DNA of 40,574 bases from Hahella sp. HN01 (GTDB lineage Bacteria > Pseudomonadota > Gammaproteobacteria > Pseudomonadales > Oleiphilaceae): contig NZ_JAHMIN010000019.1 in assembly GCF_018986435.1 (NCBI RefSeq), forward strand, positions 148,931 to 189,504. Reading direction: 5' to 3'. Every line of letters starts with the position of its first letter. Position 1 is the stretch's first letter. Positions 24,865 through 33,502 of the stretch are shown here, in pieces. Position numbers and translations under genes: made by a program. The notes under the pieces are model-generated. The model was given only the letters and a program-made list of their open reading frames with translations. It made no database searches and was not told where the DNA came from.

Positions 24865-24892
24865 TCAATTTCACAAATGAAGAGGACTTTCA

Positions 24893-26140
24893 ATGCAAGA
24901 GCTGGACACGGACATCACGGTATTGGGAGGCGGTATAGTCGGCGTCTGTTGCGCCCTGTCGCTACAGCAGGCGGGCATGCAGGTCAGTCTCATTGACGGT
25001 CGCGGCGTCGGCGAAGGGTGCTCCCGGGGCAATGCGGGACACTTCGCCACGGAGCAGATACTGCCTTTGGCCACGCCGGGCCTGTTGTGGAAGATTCCCG
25101 GCATGTTGATGGACCCGCTGGGACCAGTGGCGATCCGCTGGTCTTATCTGCCTCATATCGCTCCCTGGCTGGTTCGCTTCATGCTCAATACCCGCGAAGC
25201 CTCTTACAATCGCAGCGGTAAGGCGTTACAAGCCTTGAACGCCGCCTCCCTGCCCGCCTGGCGTCGCCTGCTGGCGGGCACAGGCGAGGAAAGCCAGATC
25301 CGGGTCAACGGCTCATTACTGACCTTCGAACGCAACGCCAGCTTCCAAAGCTATCAAACTACGCTGGACACGCTGCGCACTCGCGGCGTCAAAACCCAGG
25401 TTCTGAATGGCGCTCAGGCGCGAGAACTGGAGCCCGGATTGGGGGCGACAGTCAAACATGGCGTCTTTTTCCCGGAAACCGGCCATACCGCCAACCCCTA
25501 TCACCTCACCCGCACGTTGGGGGCGCTCTTTCAAAGCCGGGGCGGAACCGTGCTGAACAAGATGGTGAATAGCGTTACGCCAACGACCGAGGGTGTGCAA
25601 CTGCATTGTGATGGGGATCAGATTCGGGTTCCCAAACTGGTGCTGGCGGCGGGAGCCTGGTCCAAACCCTTGGTGAAGCAACTGACCGGGAAGTCGATCC
25701 CTCTGGATACGGAGCGCGGCTATCACCTGATGCTGCGCAACGCGGGCGCTTCTCTGTCGATTCCCGTCACCTCCGCCGAACGGCGCTTCATCATGACGCC
25801 CATGAGCGAAGGATTGCGTCTTGCCGGCACCGTTGAGTTCGGCGGTTTAAAACAGCCCGCCAACATGCGCAGGGCGACCATGCTCGCCACTCACGCCCGC
25901 GCATTGCTACCCGGACTGGACGACGCCCAGGGCGAAACCTGGATGGGATTCCGCCCTTCTCTCCCCGATTCGCTTCCCGTCATTGACCGTGTCGGCGAAC
26001 GCCGCCAGATCATTCTCGCGTTCGGACATCAACATTTGGGGCTCACTCAAGCCGCGCTGACCGGTGAGCTGGTGCGTCAGCTGGCGACGGATCAAACGCC
26101 AACCATCGATCTACAGTCTTTGCGTTTGAGTCGCTTTTAA
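24893..26140 (+). CDS. FAD-dependent D-amino acid (cis-4-hydroxy-D-proline) dehydrogenase
   Basis: A 415-residue DadA-like oxidoreductase. The dinucleotide-binding motif is at the N-terminus (TVLGGGIVGVCCALSLQQAG), followed by the acidic ribose-binding DGR, a CSRGNAGHFA loop, and a C-terminal FAD-contact segment (GFRPSLPDSLPVID, GHQHLGLTQAAL). Enzymes of this kind oxidise D-amino acids at the membrane and pass electrons to the respiratory chain. Opposite an epimerase, the substrate should be cis-4-hydroxy-D-proline, giving pyrroline-4-hydroxy-2-carboxylate (inferred). GAGGA precedes the ATG. A 10-bp stem terminator follows. Confidence 0.88.
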   Translation: MQELDTDITVLGGGIVGVCCALSLQQAGMQVSLIDGRGVGEGCSRGNAGHFATEQILPLATPGLLWKIPGMLMDPLGPVAIRWSYLPHIAPWLVRFMLNTREASYNRSGKALQALNAASLPAWRRLLAGTGEESQIRVNGSLLTFERNASFQSYQTTLDTLRTRGVKTQVLNGAQARELEPGLGATVKHGVFFPETGHTANPYHLTRTLGALFQSRGGTVLNKMVNSVTPTTEGVQLHCDGDQIRVPKLVLAAGAWSKPLVKQLTGKSIPLDTERGYHLMLRNAGASLSIPVTSAERRFIMTPMSEGLRLAGTVEFGGLKQPANMRRATMLATHARALLPGLDDAQGETWMGFRPSLPDSLPVIDRVGERRQIILAFGHQHLGLTQAALTGELVRQLATDQTPTIDLQSLRLSRF

Positions 26141-26149
26141 GTGTCGAAT

Positions 26150-26180
26150 AGTCAGGCGTCTACTCCACGCCTGACTTCTC
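26150..26180 (+). terminator. Rho-independent terminator
   Basis: AGTCAGGCGT (26150-26159) and ACGCCTGACT (26167-26176) form a perfect 10-bp stem with a seven-base loop, followed by TCTCT. The T run is interrupted but the stem is strong. It separates the dehydrogenase from the pectate lyase gene. Confidence 0.7.
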
Positions 26181-26443
26181 TGACAGGAATTTCCTAATAA
26201 GTATTACTCGAAATACGCCAAAATCATAAACATACACTTGTGCTTAAAATACTTGTCGCACGGCCATTTAACTTAATACCATTTAATTAATAAAGTTAAC
26301 TTAACAGAAGTTGATACCCAATTAAAAATCACTCTCATCCAGCGCAACATAAGCTCTCATAGAAAAATAAACCATTAGGCTTAACCCATTAAATATAAGC
26401 CTCAATTATATAATTATAAAAACATAGTTAAGTTATCTTTTCC
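26181..26443. other. AT-rich intergenic region
   Basis: Part of a roughly 380-bp spacer (26181-26560) that is markedly AT-rich against GC-rich flanks. It holds no ORF and probably carries the promoter of the pectate lyase gene together with the CRP-like site at 26444. Confidence 0.5.
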
Positions 26444-26459
26444 CGTGAAAAACCTCACA
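26444..26459. promoter_or_regulatory. CRP-like binding site
   Basis: CGTGA-AAAACC-TCACA matches the CRP half-sites TGTGA-N6-TCACA with one mismatch. It lies about 100 bp before the pectate lyase start. CRP activation of pectate lyase genes is established in plant-pathogenic enterobacteria, so catabolite control here is plausible. Confidence 0.55.
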
Positions 26460-26560
26460 AAAGAAACTCTATTTCATATACTCTTCACCCCCATAAAAAT
26501 ATATTCAATTCGCCCCCTCGGTTTCTCAAATATACAAAGCAAGTCATTTCAGGATAAAAG

Positions 26561-28132
26561 ATGAACATGAAAACACACAGGATAGGCTTTTGCGCAGTCA
26601 GCCTGTCATTACTCACCGCCACGTTATTGACCCCCTCTTTCGCTGAAGCGGCCAACTGTGAAGCAACGCCGGTCAGCGGCAAAATTTATAGCATTGTAAA
26701 CAGAGAAACCGGATTAACGCTGGACATCGAAGGATACAGCAAGGCAGACGGCGCGGCGTTGATTCAGTGGCGCACAAAGGGCTCCGCCAACCAGAAATTC
26801 AGAGTCACGGATGTCGGCGGCGGCAACATAAAGATTGAAGCCACGCATTCCAATCTGGCGCTGGACGTTCTTAACCTGGCTCAACATGACAACGCCGATC
26901 TCATCCAGTGGCCTTATTGGGGCGGCCTCAACCAGCAATGGTTTCTGGTGAAATCAAGCACCGGCGGATACAGCATTCGGGCGCGCCATACCGAGAAGGC
27001 GCTCACCGCGCAAACGCCGGATATGGGCGCCCGCATCGTGCAGTCAACGGATACAGGCAGCGGCTTGCAGCGCTGGTATTTCAACCCTATTGACGGCGAA
27101 TGCAGCCAAGTTAATGGATTCGCCGGGCAGCCCGGGCCTGACGGTCTCGCCACCACTAGCGGCGGGGCCGGCGGCGCGACGGTTATCGCCACCAACTGCC
27201 AGACGCTGACTTCCGCCTTGACGTCCGATGGCTCAAAAACAGTCATCGTTACTGACAACACAACGATTGACTGCCGTACGCCAGTACGTAAAGTCAGCGC
27301 CTGCGCCATGACCTGTCCCGCTTACCAGGACCAGAACAAAACCTTCTATAGAGTCCCGGTCGGCAGCCAGACATGTACGGAGCTCGGCGGCACATCCGAT
27401 GACACCGTATCGGTCAACCGCGATGAAAGCCGGATACATATCAAATCCAATAAAACGCTGATGGGCCAAGGCGCAAACAGTCGCATCATTGGCGCTACAT
27501 TAAATATTTACGGCGTAAAAAATATCATCGTCAAAAACTTAACGATCGAAGGCGTGAATCCACATCTGGTAGAAGCTGGCGACGGCATCACCATTGAGAA
27601 CTCAAGTCATATATGGGTAGATCATATTCGAGCCAAAATGATCAGTGATGGACATATTGATATCAAAAATAGCCGCAACTTGACGCTGAGCTGGAACCAC
27701 TTTGATGGCTACAATCCTTATGTTTGCGGCAACCAACATCACTACACCATGCTGGTGCAGGATTCCCATGTCACGATAGATCACAACTTCTGGGACCGCG
27801 CATCCGGCCGCAATCCGAAGCTATATGGCTGGGATACTCGCGCGCATATTTATAACAATTACTGGAATAACATCACCTATTTCTCCATCAGCACCTCCAA
27901 TGGCGCGCAGGGCCTGATTCAGAATAACCATTTTGAAAACGCCCGCTCTCCACACTGGAATGAATCCGGTTACATGAAAGCCTCCAATAACCTTTATACC
28001 GGCTCATCGGCGACCGATCCTAAACGGGACAGCGGCGACGCCGTTCTCTATGACATCGACATGTATCCCTACAAACTGGACAACGCGTCTAATTTGCCGG
28101 GGATTCTGAAATCACAGACCGGTCCTCGGTAA
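26561..28132 (+). CDS. Secreted pectate lyase (PL1) with ricin-type lectin domain
   Basis: A 523-residue exported enzyme. The signal peptide is residues about 1-31 (SLSLLTATLLTPSFAEA). Residues about 38-180 form a ricin B/CBM13-type trefoil with repeated ALIQW...NQKF, LIQWPYWGGLNQQWF and SGLQRWYF blocks (the Q-x-W signature). A short Gly-rich linker follows. Residues about 200-515 are a parallel beta-helix of pectate lyase family 1. Its landmarks are SSHIWVDHIRA, DGHIDIKNSRNLTLSWNHF and FWDRASGRNPKLYG (the RNP segment near the catalytic arginine). It cleaves polygalacturonate by beta-elimination with calcium. The insertion between two arms of a hydroxyproline pathway is odd. Both substrates are abundant in plant and algal walls. 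Confidence 0.9.
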   Translation: MNMKTHRIGFCAVSLSLLTATLLTPSFAEAANCEATPVSGKIYSIVNRETGLTLDIEGYSKADGAALIQWRTKGSANQKFRVTDVGGGNIKIEATHSNLALDVLNLAQHDNADLIQWPYWGGLNQQWFLVKSSTGGYSIRARHTEKALTAQTPDMGARIVQSTDTGSGLQRWYFNPIDGECSQVNGFAGQPGPDGLATTSGGAGGATVIATNCQTLTSALTSDGSKTVIVTDNTTIDCRTPVRKVSACAMTCPAYQDQNKTFYRVPVGSQTCTELGGTSDDTVSVNRDESRIHIKSNKTLMGQGANSRIIGATLNIYGVKNIIVKNLTIEGVNPHLVEAGDGITIENSSHIWVDHIRAKMISDGHIDIKNSRNLTLSWNHFDGYNPYVCGNQHHYTMLVQDSHVTIDHNFWDRASGRNPKLYGWDTRAHIYNNYWNNITYFSISTSNGAQGLIQNNHFENARSPHWNESGYMKASNNLYTGSSATDPKRDSGDAVLYDIDMYPYKLDNASNLPGILKSQTGPR

Positions 28133-28365
28133 ACCACGCAACACTTCGGTTTCGCCCGTTTTTATAGGGACATTTCCCCCATGGCAAGGACGCCAACTCC
28201 CAGTCTCTGCTCTCTGCTTGGCAATCTCCTACTATCTCTTCTTTCTATCTCCTCTTTGGTTCTCACTCTCATGATCCGTCGTGAGGTTGACGCTCCATAG
28301 CGGCTGTTTTGCGATCCGCCGTAATCAATTTTTTCTCTGCGATGACTAACCTCCCAAATTTTTCG
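28133..28365. other. Intergenic region before the DapA-family gene
   Basis: No credible ORF. The spacer 28133-28487 contains the second GntR-type palindrome at its right side and otherwise shows nothing distinctive. No strong terminator was found after the pectate lyase gene. Confidence 0.45.
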
Positions 28366-28385
28366 ATGTATATTGTATACAATAT
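28366..28385. promoter_or_regulatory. Putative GntR operator 2
   Basis: ATGTATATTGTATACAATAT contains the perfect dyad ATATTGTATACAATAT and matches the site at 24845-24864 at 19 of 20 positions. It lies about 100 bp upstream of the DapA-family gene, which ties that operon to the same regulator as the epimerase/dehydrogenase pair. Confidence 0.7.
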
Positions 28386-28487
28386 ACCGTTTGCATAAGA
28401 TGAAGAGCGACGCCCCACTCAGTCGCCTTGGTTCAACAAAGGGACTGGGCGGGAAAACAAAAATGACCGATCGCAAAGGAAATAAGG

Positions 28488-29369
28488 ATGAACATAGATG
28501 GCGTACTGGTTCCTGTCGTCACCCCCTTCGATGACCGGAATCAGATTGATTATCCGGCGCTGGGCCGACTGCTTGACCACCTCATAGACTCCGGCGTACG
28601 AGGGATCGTCGCCTGCGGCACCACAGGCGAATACTACACGCTTAGCACGGAGGAGCGCCGCGACCTGATGGCGTATATCGCCAGACAGGCAGGCGGCCGC
28701 GCGCTGTTGATCGCCGGCGTAAACGATACGCACACCGCTGGCTCCATCGCCAAAGCGAAGGAAGCCAAAGAGATGGGCTATCAAGCCCTCATGCTGGCGC
28801 CGCCGATCTATTGCCTGCCTCAGCAACACGAAATCATTCAGCATTATCAAAGCGTCAGCGCGGCCGTGGGCATGCCGATCATTATGTACAACTTCCCCGC
28901 CCGTTCCGGCGTGGAGATCAGCATAGAAGCCGTCATGAAGCTCGCCAGTGACCCGAACATTATCGGCATCAAAGAGAGCAGCGGCGATTTCAGCCGCGCA
29001 CTGACCCTGATCAACGCGGACCTGCCGAACTTTCAGGTGGTATGCGGCTCGGATGATCAGGCGGCGGATTATTTCTTCTGGGGCGTGCGCTCCTGGATCG
29101 GCGGCGCGGCCAACTATCTTCCCAAGGAACATGTGGCGTTGATCGAGGCGGCGCAAGCGGGCGACTATCGACGCTTGCGGGACGGCATGCGCAAAATCCT
29201 TCCCGCCCTCAAGAATCAGGAGAAAGCGGATTACAACCAGAAAGCCAAAGTCGGCTGCGCTTACATCGGTTATCCCGTCGGCGACACCCGTCCGCCACTG
29301 GCGTCGATCAGCGAAGGAGACAAAGCGGAATTTCTGGAAGCCTTGGCGGCGGCCATCGTAAATCAATAA
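28488..29369 (+). CDS. DapA/NanA-family lyase, probable pyrroline-4-hydroxy-2-carboxylate deaminase
   Basis: A 293-residue class I aldolase-fold enzyme of the dihydrodipicolinate synthase/N-acetylneuraminate lyase family. The Schiff-base lysine is K162 in IIGIKESSGD, the catalytic tyrosine is Y134 in MYNFPARSG, and the GTTGE loop is at 44-48. This superfamily also contains the deaminase that turns pyrroline-4-hydroxy-2-carboxylate into 2-oxoglutarate semialdehyde in hydroxyproline catabolism. Position beside an aldehyde dehydrogenase, and a shared operator with the epimerase, support that assignment over lysine biosynthesis. It is 21 bp from the next gene, so one operon. Confidence 0.85.
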   Translation: MNIDGVLVPVVTPFDDRNQIDYPALGRLLDHLIDSGVRGIVACGTTGEYYTLSTEERRDLMAYIARQAGGRALLIAGVNDTHTAGSIAKAKEAKEMGYQALMLAPPIYCLPQQHEIIQHYQSVSAAVGMPIIMYNFPARSGVEISIEAVMKLASDPNIIGIKESSGDFSRALTLINADLPNFQVVCGSDDQAADYFFWGVRSWIGGAANYLPKEHVALIEAAQAGDYRRLRDGMRKILPALKNQEKADYNQKAKVGCAYIGYPVGDTRPPLASISEGDKAEFLEALAAAIVNQ

Positions 29370-29390
29370 CAACAAGGACGAAAAACAATC

Positions 29391-30878
29391 ATGCCTATAA
29401 AAAAAGAAGATGTTTTTCAGTTGGCCAGAGACGCTCAACTCTACGCAGGCGCGCTGGTCCCCGGCCTCGATAATAGCCATGAGCTTCATTTCGACACCCT
29501 GAACCCGTTCAATCAGCAGGTTATCGGTCGAGTGCAGCGCTGTAACGGTCGCCATATAGACGCGGCGGTGAAAGCCGGTCGTGCGGCGTTCGAATCTGGC
29601 GTCTGGTCAACGCTGCCACCGGGCGAACGCAAACGCATCATGCTGCGTTGGTCGGCTCTGCTGCAGGAGCACCACGAAGAGCTGGCGGCGCTGGACTGTT
29701 TGGACGCAGGCAAACCCATCACCGAGTGCCTGAATACGGACATACCCGACACCATTCACACCATCGCCTGGTACGCCGAAGCCGTCGATAAGCTGTTTGG
29801 AAAGATTTCCCCTACCGCCAGCGACAACCTGGGGCTGATCGTGAAGGAGCCCATTGGCGTAGTTGGCGCCGTACTGCCCTGGAATTTCCCCGCCCTGATG
29901 CTGGCCTGGAAGGCTGCGCCCGCTCTCGCCGCCGGCAACTCCCTGGTGATCAAACCCGCAGAGCTGACGTCCTTAAGCGCCTATCGCATCGTGCAACTGG
30001 CCCACGAGGCGGGAATACCAAAAGATGTACTGACGCTGGTCACCGGCCTGGGGGAAGAAACCGGAAAACCTCTGGGGCTGCACCCGGACGTGGACATGGT
30101 GTCCTTCACTGGCTCAACCGAGGTGGGCCGCCTGTTCCTGACTTACTCCGCGCAAAGCAATCTCAAGGAAATCGTACTGGAGTGCGGCGGCAAGAGTCCG
30201 CAAATTATCTTCGAGGACAGCTACGCCCTGGAGGAAATCGCGGATAATATTCTCTCCGCCGCCTTCTGGAATATGGGAGAAAACTGCAGCTGCGGCTCGC
30301 GTTTGATCGTTCACAAAAGCGTGAAAGAAGACCTGCTCAAAATACTGCAAAAACGATTGGTCGACGGCTGGAAAGTCGGCGATCCACAGGACCCGGAAAC
30401 AGCCATCGGCCCCATGATCGAACCGGCTCACTTCGAAAAAGTCTGTGGTTATATCAAGGCGGCCAAAGAGGAAGGCGCCAAGTTAATCCGAGGCGGCGAA
30501 GCTCTGAAACTGGGAGCGGGCATGAGCATTGAGCCCACGATTTTCGATGGCGTCACCGCGGAAATGACGTTGTTTCAGGAGGAAGTATTCGGGCCCGTTC
30601 TCGCCGTCTCAACCTTCGAAACCGAGGCCGAAGCCATTCATTTGGCTAACGCCACCAGTTATGGTCTGGCCGCCTCTCTCTACACCTCCGACCTGCGCCG
30701 CGCGCAACGGGTCTCCCGCGCCATCAAGGCCGGCACGGTCTCTATCAACTGCTTCTCAGAAGGCGACATCGCCACGCCCTTCGGCGGCTACAAAACCTCC
30801 GGTTTCGGCGGCAGGGACAAAGGCCTGGAAGCACTGGAGCAGTACGTGCAGACCAAGACAGTGTGGTATGGGGGATAA
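29391..30878 (+). CDS. Aldehyde dehydrogenase, probable 2-oxoglutarate semialdehyde dehydrogenase
   Basis: A 495-residue NAD(P)-dependent aldehyde dehydrogenase. Landmarks are the cofactor segment VLPWNFPALMLAWKAAPAL, FTGSTEVGR, the general base E264 in LECGGKSP, the nucleophile C299 in NMGENCSCGSR, and EEVFGPVLAV. Overall it resembles the PuuC-type subgroup acting on gamma-aminobutyraldehyde-like substrates. Downstream of the DapA-family deaminase it should oxidise 2-oxoglutarate semialdehyde to 2-oxoglutarate, the last step of hydroxyproline breakdown (inferred). It overlaps no other gene, and a hairpin follows the stop. Confidence 0.9.
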   Translation: MPIKKEDVFQLARDAQLYAGALVPGLDNSHELHFDTLNPFNQQVIGRVQRCNGRHIDAAVKAGRAAFESGVWSTLPPGERKRIMLRWSALLQEHHEELAALDCLDAGKPITECLNTDIPDTIHTIAWYAEAVDKLFGKISPTASDNLGLIVKEPIGVVGAVLPWNFPALMLAWKAAPALAAGNSLVIKPAELTSLSAYRIVQLAHEAGIPKDVLTLVTGLGEETGKPLGLHPDVDMVSFTGSTEVGRLFLTYSAQSNLKEIVLECGGKSPQIIFEDSYALEEIADNILSAAFWNMGENCSCGSRLIVHKSVKEDLLKILQKRLVDGWKVGDPQDPETAIGPMIEPAHFEKVCGYIKAAKEEGAKLIRGGEALKLGAGMSIEPTIFDGVTAEMTLFQEEVFGPVLAVSTFETEAEAIHLANATSYGLAASLYTSDLRRAQRVSRAIKAGTVSINCFSEGDIATPFGGYKTSGFGGRDKGLEALEQYVQTKTVWYGG

Positions 30879-30895
30879 ATTCTAATTGCGCCAAT

Positions 30896-30921
30896 AACGC
30901 TGCGCGTCTCTGCGCAGCGTT
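30896..30921 (+). terminator. Hairpin after the aldehyde dehydrogenase gene
   Basis: AACGCTGCGC and GCGCAGCGTT pair perfectly over 10 bp with a six-base loop. There is no T run after it on either side, so it may act with Rho, protect the transcript end, or serve both convergent genes. Confidence 0.5.
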
Positions 30922-30940
30922 GGCAAGAATCCGTCAGGTC

Positions 30941-31360
30941 CTAGCCTGCAGAACGCTTAAATAAATTATAGGCGTCAACGCCGGGATCAAATCCCGTTTG
31001 CGCGAACTCCAGTCCTTCACTGGCGGGGTCGATGCAGTTCCAAAACGAAGCCGCTGTATTCAACACAACGCCTCTCAGATACCAGTTAGGGTCCAAAGAG
31101 CTGACCGCGTTTTTCAGTTGCATGTCCTGCGGTTTGCGCCATTCCCGCAACCAGTGCCAGGCTTCCAGCCTGTGCCCCGTGCTGGAAAAAATTCTGCCTT
31201 CATTCGCTCTTCTCGCGTTCTCTATCACAAAGTTGGCGCTTTGATCGCTCAAAGGCACTTTATTCTCCGCAAGAAACTTGTTCGTTCCGTACACCAACTG
31301 GCCAAACCAACTCGTGCTGGATTTAGTCGCCTCTGAAATACGCTCTCTCGCATCTGGCAT
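30941..31360 (-). CDS. Hypothetical protein
   Basis: A 139-residue soluble protein beginning MPDARERISEATKSS, with a Trp-rich middle (HRLEAWHWLREWRKPQD) and ending FDPGVDAYNLFKRSAG. The ATG at 31360 has a strong AAGGAGA ribosome site ten bases upstream. The longer frame to 31429 lacks one. No signal peptide or membrane helix. Not recognised. It is convergent with the aldehyde dehydrogenase gene and sits at the start of a cluster of small accessory genes. Confidence 0.65.
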   Translation of the reverse strand: MPDARERISEATKSSTSWFGQLVYGTNKFLAENKVPLSDQSANFVIENARRANEGRIFSSTGHRLEAWHWLREWRKPQDMQLKNAVSSLDPNWYLRGVVLNTAASFWNCIDPASEGLEFAQTGFDPGVDAYNLFKRSAG

Positions 31361-31690
31361 TTCTGTTCTCCTTACTCGCCAAATTTTTAATCTCTTCCAA
31401 AGGAAATGAATCCCCTTCGGATACATCATTCTGCTCGTACAACATGATCAATAACGCCAATTAAGATCGGCGAATTAACCTCTCGGCTCAAACACAGCCA
31501 AGATACTTCGATAGTAAATTAACTGCCGTATAAACAGTAAGTTAAGATGAGATTAAATGTTCTACATCACTTTCTGGAAGGGATTCGAGAGAATCAGAGA
31601 GAACCTGCTTGACGAGAGAAAACAGAACAGCCCAAGGCTGCTTTTAGGTAATGAAAGGCCCTTGACCTCTAGGAGTGTGTCATCGTGGAC
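31361..31690. other. Intergenic region
   Basis: About 330 bp between two minus-strand genes. No repeat or strong hairpin is seen. A plus-strand frame from 31557 overlaps the next gene and is judged a shadow. Confidence 0.45.
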
Positions 31691-32095
31691 CTACAAATCA
31701 ACGCCATTGATTGAAAACCTGTACCGCCTGGATTGTTTATCAAAATCCACATTGACTTCCTTCAATGGCAAACCGAGGTATTCTCTGATCCAGCCAGCCA
31801 TAGCGCAGGATAGCCCCTCTGGCTGAAAGTCACATTCATTAAAGTCTATTTCTTCAATATATATAAACGCATCCTTTCCAAGAAACTTTTTTATATCACC
31901 ATCAACAATGCTTAATCCTTTGACGATGTAATGTATATAGTTTTCATCCATCCAAGAAAGGGAATCAGATAAATAGACAACTTCCTGCACTTTTCTCCAT
32001 TCTCCACACACACTGGAGCAAACCGACGCATGGAGATCAACAAGCACACCCCACTGGTGTTTAAGGACGGTATACCTATATCTCAGTGACTTCAC
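31691..32095 (-). CDS. Hypothetical protein
   Basis: A 134-residue soluble protein starting at GTG 32095, with GGAGGAG eight bases upstream. It has strands and helices in mixed order (RYTVLKHQWGVLVDLH, YIHYIVKGLSIVDGDI, IYIEEIDFNECDFQPEGLS) and ends with YRFSINGVDL. Length, acidity and the single-domain layout resemble immunity proteins, but no toxin partner is adjacent. Codon use is more AT-rich than the flanking metabolic genes, suggesting accessory origin. Confidence 0.65.
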   Translation of the reverse strand: MKSLRYRYTVLKHQWGVLVDLHASVCSSVCGEWRKVQEVVYLSDSLSWMDENYIHYIVKGLSIVDGDIKKFLGKDAFIYIEEIDFNECDFQPEGLSCAMAGWIREYLGLPLKEVNVDFDKQSRRYRFSINGVDL

Positions 32096-32185
32096 TTTAA
32101 TGACTCCTCCAACTGCGATGGCAAATATGAGCGGGCGTCACCGCTATGATTTTGGCATCTCCAGCCCGTTATAGCCCGTACACAT

Positions 32186-32578
32186 CTACGACTCATACTC
32201 CTCATACACCGGCAGTTCTTTATTGATGTCATACCAGCTTGCTTTGTCGGAGACCCAGATGTGGCTTCTTTCCTGGGATTGTGGGTCATTGTCCAGTGAG
32301 CCCAGTCTTAGAATGATGAAGGGGGTGTTTTCTCTTTTCGCGTAGACCTGCGTGCCGCAATGGGAGCAGAAGAAGCGGGATTTTCCTGGGGAGGACTCGA
32401 AGGAGTTCAGGTGCTCTGCGCCTTGCAGGTTGAAGGCATTGTCGTCCACTCGCGCTACGCTGGAAAAAGCGGCGCCGTGGGCTTTTCTGCAGGTTCGGCA
32501 ATGGCAGTGGATGATGTCGCCCACTTTTCCCGTAATGTCGTATTTCACTTTGCCGCACAGGCAACTACCTGAAATCAT
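32186..32578 (-). CDS. GFA-family (CENP-V/GFA) zinc protein
   Basis: A 130-residue protein with the complete cysteine pattern of the glutathione-dependent formaldehyde-activating (GFA) family: GSCLCGKVKY at the N-terminus, HCHCRTCRKAHGAAF for the structural zinc, and FFCSHCGTQVYA for the third pair. These small proteins are built on a beta-tent fold and some bind glutathione adducts. Most bacterial members have no proven substrate. Stands alone on the minus strand. Confidence 0.9.
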   Translation of the reverse strand: MISGSCLCGKVKYDITGKVGDIIHCHCRTCRKAHGAAFSSVARVDDNAFNLQGAEHLNSFESSPGKSRFFCSHCGTQVYAKRENTPFIILRLGSLDNDPQSQERSHIWVSDKASWYDINKELPVYEEYES

Positions 32579-32650
32579 GATTCAACTCCTTAACTATTTC
32601 CGGGGCGTCAGGCCCCGAGTCAGCGCATCATGGTATCCGAAATTAAGAAG

Positions 32651-32701
32651 CCGCTGAAAAACTACCTGCGGCGCCTTTGCGGCGTTAAAGTTTTTCAGCG
32701 G
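32651..32701. repeat. 51-bp palindromic element
   Basis: Perfect 13-bp inverted ends (CCGCTGAAAAACT and AGTTTTTCAGCGG) enclose a GC-rich centre (TGCGGCGCCTTTGCGGCG). It lies just after the stop of the DUF4261-like gene and can act as a strong hairpin. The centre recurs at 15270-15297. Confidence 0.75.
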
Positions 32702-32710
32702 TTCGTTAAG

Positions 32711-33502
32711 TTACCAGAACTTCAGGCTGAATTTCTTCGGCTCGCCATTCGAGTAATTAAGATTCATCACTTTCCCTTGGTGACCCAATTTGGACTTCTT
32801 ATAAACCACTTTAATTCTTTCATTTTCATCTTCGCCCACGGTGTCGCCGTTTTTGATTACCGGGCCATTCTGGAGCAGGTAATCCACCAATCCTGTCAGC
32901 CGCTCTTTGAGTTCCGCCATGCTCTCTGGCGTATCGATCGCCTCGATTTCCATCATTCCAAACGCAGCCAATCCTGTGGTAAACCCGGTGGACGCGCCTT
33001 GCTCGCCCGGCCCCACTCTAATGTCCACCCAGATAGGCACGGGTGGACCTTCCGGCAATACATCGACGGCGAATTCAATGAACAGGTCACGAGGCGCAAG
33101 CAATGACGCGTAGGACCAAAACACGCCTATCGCTCCTTGAACAACCGCCATTAAAGCAGCGTTGATCTGGGTCAGAAGGATGGCGACTTCAACGCTGGAA
33201 AGCACTTCACTGCTTACCGCTACGACCAAGTGATATTGATGGCCGCTGATTTCCTCTTTGGCGTTAGCCCACAAACAGTTGGTGGTGCAGGGGCCTTCGA
33301 GATCGCTCCAGGGGATTGGCGCCGGCATGATTCCGATCGCTACTATGGCGTCTCTCACCGTAAAGGAGATGGCGCCCTCTTCCTCCGTGGCGTCCTTGAA
33401 CGCGTCTACATCAGTCCAGTTTTCCAGGACGAACGCTTCTATGTCCGCAAGTGAAATTCGCGGCTCTTCCGTGAACATGGGCATGGATATCATTAGTGTC
33501 AT
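32711..33502 (-). CDS. DUF4261-like hypothetical protein
   Basis: A 263-residue cytoplasmic protein. The segment IMPAPIPWSDLEGPCTTNCLW is the hallmark I remember for the uncharacterised DUF4261 family, followed by a histidine-containing strand (GHQYHLVVAVSS), ALMAVVQGAIGVFW, and PPVPIWVDIRVGPGEQGAS. The C-terminal 60 residues are charged (DENERIKVVYKKSK). Function unknown. Some relatives sit near type VI secretion or polymorphic-toxin loci, but no such genes are seen here. The palindromic element follows the stop codon. Confidence 0.7.
   Translation of the reverse strand: MTLMISMPMFTEEPRISLADIEAFVLENWTDVDAFKDATEEEGAISFTVRDAIVAIGIMPAPIPWSDLEGPCTTNCLWANAKEEISGHQYHLVVAVSSEVLSSVEVAILLTQINAALMAVVQGAIGVFWSYASLLAPRDLFIEFAVDVLPEGPPVPIWVDIRVGPGEQGASTGFTTGLAAFGMMEIEAIDTPESMAELKERLTGLVDYLLQNGPVIKNGDTVGEDENERIKVVYKKSKLGHQGKVMNLNYSNGEPKKFSLKFW

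Noticed and set aside
28488-29369. Lysine-biosynthetic dihydrodipicolinate synthase
   Set aside because: Operon with an aldehyde dehydrogenase and the shared operator with the epimerase pair fit hydroxyproline breakdown better. The family alone cannot decide.
28419-29555. 378-codon minus-strand frame over the DapA-family gene
   Set aside because: Antisense to a complete, motif-bearing enzyme gene. Composition is that of a high-GC shadow frame.
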